Assembly (NCBI RefSeq): GCF_020162115.1
Contig: NZ_CP083911.1
Location: 248,001-312,000, forward strand
From: Tepidimonas taiwanensis
GTDB lineage: Bacteria; Pseudomonadota; Gammaproteobacteria; Burkholderiales; Burkholderiaceae_C
Direction: 5' to 3'
Length of the DNA: 64,000 bases
The notes beneath the pieces were generated by a model. It had not been told where the DNA came from. It did not search any database and worked only from the letters and a program-made list of their open reading frames with translations. A program made the translations under genes and the position numbers. Shown here piece by piece: positions 61,067-64,000 of the stretch (position 1 is its first letter; each line of letters starts with the position of its first letter).

Positions 61067-62548
61067 ATGAATCGTTTTCTCGTCCAGGGCTACGAGGTCG
61101 TCATCGGCTTCGAGACGCACGCCCAACTGTCGACCCGCAGCAAGATTTTCAGCCGCGCGGCCACCGCGTTCGGGGCCGAGCCCAACACCCAGGCCTGCCC
61201 GGTGGACCTGGCGCTGCCGGGCACGCTGCCGGTGATGAACCGCGCCGCCGTCGAGTGCGCGATCCGCTTTGGCCTGGCGGTGGGCGCGCACATCGCGCCG
61301 CGCAGCGTGTTCGCGCGCAAAAACTACTTTTATCCCGACCTGCCCAAGGGCTACCAGATCAGCCAGTACGAAATCCCGGTCGTGCAAGGCGGGGCGATCC
61401 GCTTCTACCTTGGGGACGAGCTGCGCACCGTGCGGCTGGTGCGCGCGCACCTGGAGGAGGACGCCGGCAAGTCGCTGCACGAGGATTTCCACGGCATGAG
61501 CGGCATCGACCTCAACCGCGCCGGCACGCCGCTGCTGGAAATCGTCACCGAGCCCGATATCCGCTCGAGCGCCGAGGCGGTGGCCTATGCGAAGGAGCTG
61601 CACAAGCTGGTCACGTGGATCGGCATCTGCGACGGCAACATGCAGGAGGGGTCGTTCCGCTGCGACGCCAACGTCAGCGTGCGCAAGCCGGGCGCGCCGC
61701 TGGGCACCCGGCGCGAGATCAAGAACTTGAACTCCTTCAAGTTCATGCAGCAGGCCATCGACTACGAGGTGCGCTGGCAGATCGAGCAGCTCGAGGACGG
61801 CCGCCCCATCGAGCAGGCTACGGTGCTGTTCGATCCGGACACCGGCGAGACCCGCGCGATGCGCACCAAGGAGGACGCGGCCGACTACCGCTACTTCCCC
61901 GACCCCGACCTGCCGCCGCTGATCATCGCGCCGGGTTGGGTGGAGGCGGTGCGCGCGGCGATGCCCGAGCTGCCGCGCGCGATGGCCGAGCGCTTCGTGC
62001 GTGACCACGGGTTGCCGGACTACGATGCGACCATGCTGACGCAGTCCCCGGCGATGGCGGCGTACTTCGAGGACACGGTGCGCGCGGGGGCGGCACCGAA
62101 GGCGGCGAGCAACTGGATCATGGGCGAGGTCTCGCGCCGGCTCAACGCAGCCGAGATCGGCATCGAGCGCTGCCCCGTGCCGCCGGCGCTGCTGGCCGCG
62201 CTGTTGCAGCGCGTGGCCGACGGGACGGTGTCCAACAACGCCGCCAAGCAGGTGTTCGACGCGCTGTGGGCCGAGGCACCCGAGGCGGGGGCGGTGGCCG
62301 ATGTGGCGGCGGCGCTCGCCCGGGTCGATGCGGTGATCGCCGCCAAGGGCTTGCGGCAGATGAACGACACCGGTGCCCTGCAGGCGATCGTCGAGCAGGT
62401 CATTGCCGCCAACCCGAAAAACGTGGCCGAGTACCGCGCCGGCAAGGACAAGGCCTTCAACGCGCTCGTGGGGCAGGTGATGAAGGCCACGCAGGGCAAG
62501 GCCAACCCGCAGCAGGTCAACGAGCTGCTCAAGCGCGCGCTGGGCTGA
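61067..62548 (+). CDS. gatB: Asp/Glu-tRNA amidotransferase subunit B
   Basis: 493 aa from the ATG at 61067. It has GYEVVIGFETHAQLST and the kinase-like core (DLNRAGTPLLEIVTEPDI, GNMQEGSFRCDANVS), and a C-terminal YqeY-like tRNA-binding tail (NAKNVAEYRAG-type segment, ending LLKRALG). It phosphorylates the acidic aminoacyl-tRNA and uses ammonia from GatA. An in-frame ATG at 61052 is also possible; neither has a strong ribosome binding site. Confidence 0.97.
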   Translation: MNRFLVQGYEVVIGFETHAQLSTRSKIFSRAATAFGAEPNTQACPVDLALPGTLPVMNRAAVECAIRFGLAVGAHIAPRSVFARKNYFYPDLPKGYQISQYEIPVVQGGAIRFYLGDELRTVRLVRAHLEEDAGKSLHEDFHGMSGIDLNRAGTPLLEIVTEPDIRSSAEAVAYAKELHKLVTWIGICDGNMQEGSFRCDANVSVRKPGAPLGTRREIKNLNSFKFMQQAIDYEVRWQIEQLEDGRPIEQATVLFDPDTGETRAMRTKEDAADYRYFPDPDLPPLIIAPGWVEAVRAAMPELPRAMAERFVRDHGLPDYDATMLTQSPAMAAYFEDTVRAGAAPKAASNWIMGEVSRRLNAAEIGIERCPVPPALLAALLQRVADGTVSNNAAKQVFDALWAEAPEAGAVADVAAALARVDAVIAAKGLRQMNDTGALQAIVEQVIAANPKNVAEYRAGKDKAFNALVGQVMKATQGKANPQQVNELLKRALG

Positions 62549-62562
62549 CGGCTGCGGCGTGG

Positions 62563-63264
62563 TCAGCGGGGCGCGCCGGCGGCCCCCGCGTCTGCGTCGG
62601 CGGTCGCCCACAGCCGCCGCAGCGTGCGCAACTCGGCGTCGAAGCGTTCTTCGATACGGGCCTTTTCGCGCTCCTGGTCGGCCAGAAACTGCGCCTGCAG
62701 CTGCCGCTGTTTGGCGTTTTGCGCCAGACGCTGCTTGAGCGCGGGCGGCGTGCTGGCCGGGTCCTTGCGGTAGAACGCCATCTCCTCCTCGATGCGCTGG
62801 CGCTCGCGTTCGAGGGTCTGCGCGTGCGCGCGCGCACTGTCGATGACCGACTGCACCTGGGCGATTGCGGCGGCGCGGGTCCGCTGGTGCGCGGCCTCGT
62901 CGGGGTAGCGCATCAGCAGCAGCGCCTCGCGCCGGCGCTCCTCCGCCAGTCTCGTGGCGGCTTCGGAGGCTTCGCGCTGCCGGGCGGCCTCGCGTTCGCG
63001 CTCTTCCGGTGATGGCGGGGGCGGCACGATCTGCCGCACCGTCCCGGTCGGGCCCAGCACCCGCTGCGGGCGGTCGCGGCATTCCGCTATCGGCCGGTCC
63101 GACGACAACAGCCGCCCCTGGGCGTCGATGCACGTGTAGATGGCACCGTTGGCGGGTTTTGTCTGCGCGTGGGTGTTCAGCCCGGCAAGGCCGATACACA
63201 ACGCCCCGCCAACCACCGCGACGAGGCGTAACGAGGAGGGGCGCCAAACGAACCGGCTGGGCAT
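62563..63264 (-). CDS. DUF4124-type periplasmic protein with a long coiled coil
   Basis: 233 aa. The signal peptide is near residues 10-33 (ending HAQ), and the DUF4124 motif is AIYTCIDAQGRLLSSDRPIA with two Cys. The rest is a charged Arg/Glu/Ala coiled coil (about 75-215: EEREREAARQREASEAATRL). DUF4124 proteins are common in Burkholderiales and have no known role. It converges on gatB with a 14-base gap. Confidence 0.82.
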   Translation of the reverse strand: MPSRFVWRPSSLRLVAVVGGALCIGLAGLNTHAQTKPANGAIYTCIDAQGRLLSSDRPIAECRDRPQRVLGPTGTVRQIVPPPPSPEEREREAARQREASEAATRLAEERRREALLLMRYPDEAAHQRTRAAAIAQVQSVIDSARAHAQTLERERQRIEEEMAFYRKDPASTPPALKQRLAQNAKQRQLQAQFLADQEREKARIEERFDAELRTLRRLWATADADAGAAGAPR

Positions 63265-63356
63265 GGGACGTGCGGGGTGCTGCCCCGTTCTGTGGTCTGG
63301 ACGTTGGTGTGGACGTTTCGACAGCCCCACCCGCCGCCAGGCGGCCCGGTGCTGCC

Positions 63357-64000
63357 TCAGCCGACGCCGTAGCGGGCACGGTACGCCTGCACGCGCGCGC
63401 GGTGCGCCTGCATGGCGGCGTCGTCTTGATGCTCCAGATATTGCAGCAAGTCCGACAGCTTGGCAATGGCGCACACCGCCAGGCCCAGTTCCCGCTGCAC
63501 ATACTGCACCGCGCTGTAGGGCACGTCGCGCACGGTGCCGTCCGGGCCGACTTCGGTTGCCATTTCCTGGCGATCGAGCGCGATGGCCATTGCGTGCGGT
63601 GTGGCGCCGGCGCCACGGATGATCGCGATCGACTCGCGGGCCGCGGTGCCCGCGCTCATCACGTCGTCGACGATCAGCACCCGCCCGCGCAGGGGCGCCC
63701 CGATCAGCGTGCCGCCCTCGCCGTGGTCCTTGGCTTCTTTCCGGTTGAACGCGAACGGCCGGTTGTGCCCGCGCCGCGCCAGCTCCACGGCCACCGCGGC
63801 GGCCAGCGGAATGCCTTTGTAGGCGGGACCGAAGAGCATGTCGAACGCGATGCCGCTGGCCAGGATGGCGTCGGCGTAAAACGCCGCGAGGCGCCCGAGC
63901 TTGGCCCCGTCGTCGAACAGGCCGGCGTTGAAAAAGTAGGGGCTCAGACGCCCGGCCTTGGTCTTGAACTCGCCAAAGCGCAGCACCCCGGCGTCCAGCG
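63357..64000 (-). CDS. pyrE: Orotate phosphoribosyltransferase, 5' end beyond the window
   Basis: The last 214 residues or so are present; the frame stays open to the right edge. The visible part starts LDAGVLRFGEFKTKAGRLSP and has the PRPP loop GRVLIVDDVMSAGTAARESI and substrate region FGPAYKGIPLAAAVAVEL. It forms orotidine monophosphate in pyrimidine synthesis. About 10 or fewer N-terminal residues appear to be missing. Confidence 0.97.
   Translation of the reverse strand, partial: LDAGVLRFGEFKTKAGRLSPYFFNAGLFDDGAKLGRLAAFYADAILASGIAFDMLFGPAYKGIPLAAAVAVELARRGHNRPFAFNRKEAKDHGEGGTLIGAPLRGRVLIVDDVMSAGTAARESIAIIRGAGATPHAMAIALDRQEMATEVGPDGTVRDVPYSAVQYVQRELGLAVCAIAKLSDLLQYLEHQDDAAMQAHRARVQAYRARYGVG

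Noticed and set aside
60608..63616. A 1,002-codon minus-strand frame across gatB and its neighbours
   Set aside because: Runs antisense through gatB and the DUF2442 gene and in another frame over the DUF4124 gene; its composition is typical of non-coding frames.

Overview
The window is high-GC DNA from a betaproteobacterium of the order Burkholderiales. The gene orders fliA-(flgN-flgM-flgA)-flgBCDEFGHIJKL, mreB-mreC-mreD-mrdA and gatC-gatA-gatB, and the protein sequences, resemble Comamonadaceae or neighbouring thermophilic genera such as Tepidimonas. The genus is an inference; no rRNA is present. The window has no insertion sequence, prophage or CRISPR array. It is a mosaic of housekeeping operons with a few accessory inserts.

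Layout. 1-13520 is a flagellar block: the end of a flhG-like gene, fliA (sigma-28), the reverse-strand flgA and flgM-flgN, with a consensus sigma-28 promoter before flgM, and then the rod, hook, ring and junction genes flgB to flgL. 13828-15015 is an HDOD signalling protein. 15133-18736 holds tRNA-Asn, a paired two-subunit acyl-CoA dehydrogenase and a DUF6279 lipoprotein. Four tandem perfect hairpins (18739-18876) separate these from groES-groEL, which has a CIRCE operator and a good promoter. 21005-22907 is a small accessory patch with a decayed DNA methyltransferase start and a DUF4143 ATPase, bounded on the far side by tRNA-Met.

23823-32277 carries two crotonase-fold enzymes (the second PaaG-like), an M61 peptidase, DsbC, a UbiH-family hydroxylase, a MOSC protein and YchF. 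32267-37354 is a DabA-DabB inorganic carbon uptake pair with a divergent LysR regulator. 37542-40331 is a cobalamin-dependent methionine synthase without the homocysteine domain. 40328-46834 is a TetR-regulated RND tripartite efflux operon with an AcrR-type operator. 46935-49436 is an MshE-like secretion/pilus ATPase standing alone.

49478-54114 holds comM, a heptamer repeat tract, a sigma-54 promoter, glnK-amtB and a TauE-type permease. 54096-58574 is the rod-shape operon mreBCD-mrdA. 58695-62548 is gatCAB, with a DUF4160/DUF2442 pair inserted between gatA and gatB. The window closes with a DUF4124 protein and the 3' part of pyrE.

I did not find a clearly new large system. The best leads are the hairpin array, the gatA/gatB insert, the repeat tract abutting the glnK promoter, the repeated N-terminal motifs of the lone MshE-like ATPase, and the methyltransferase remnant beside the DUF4143 ATPase.
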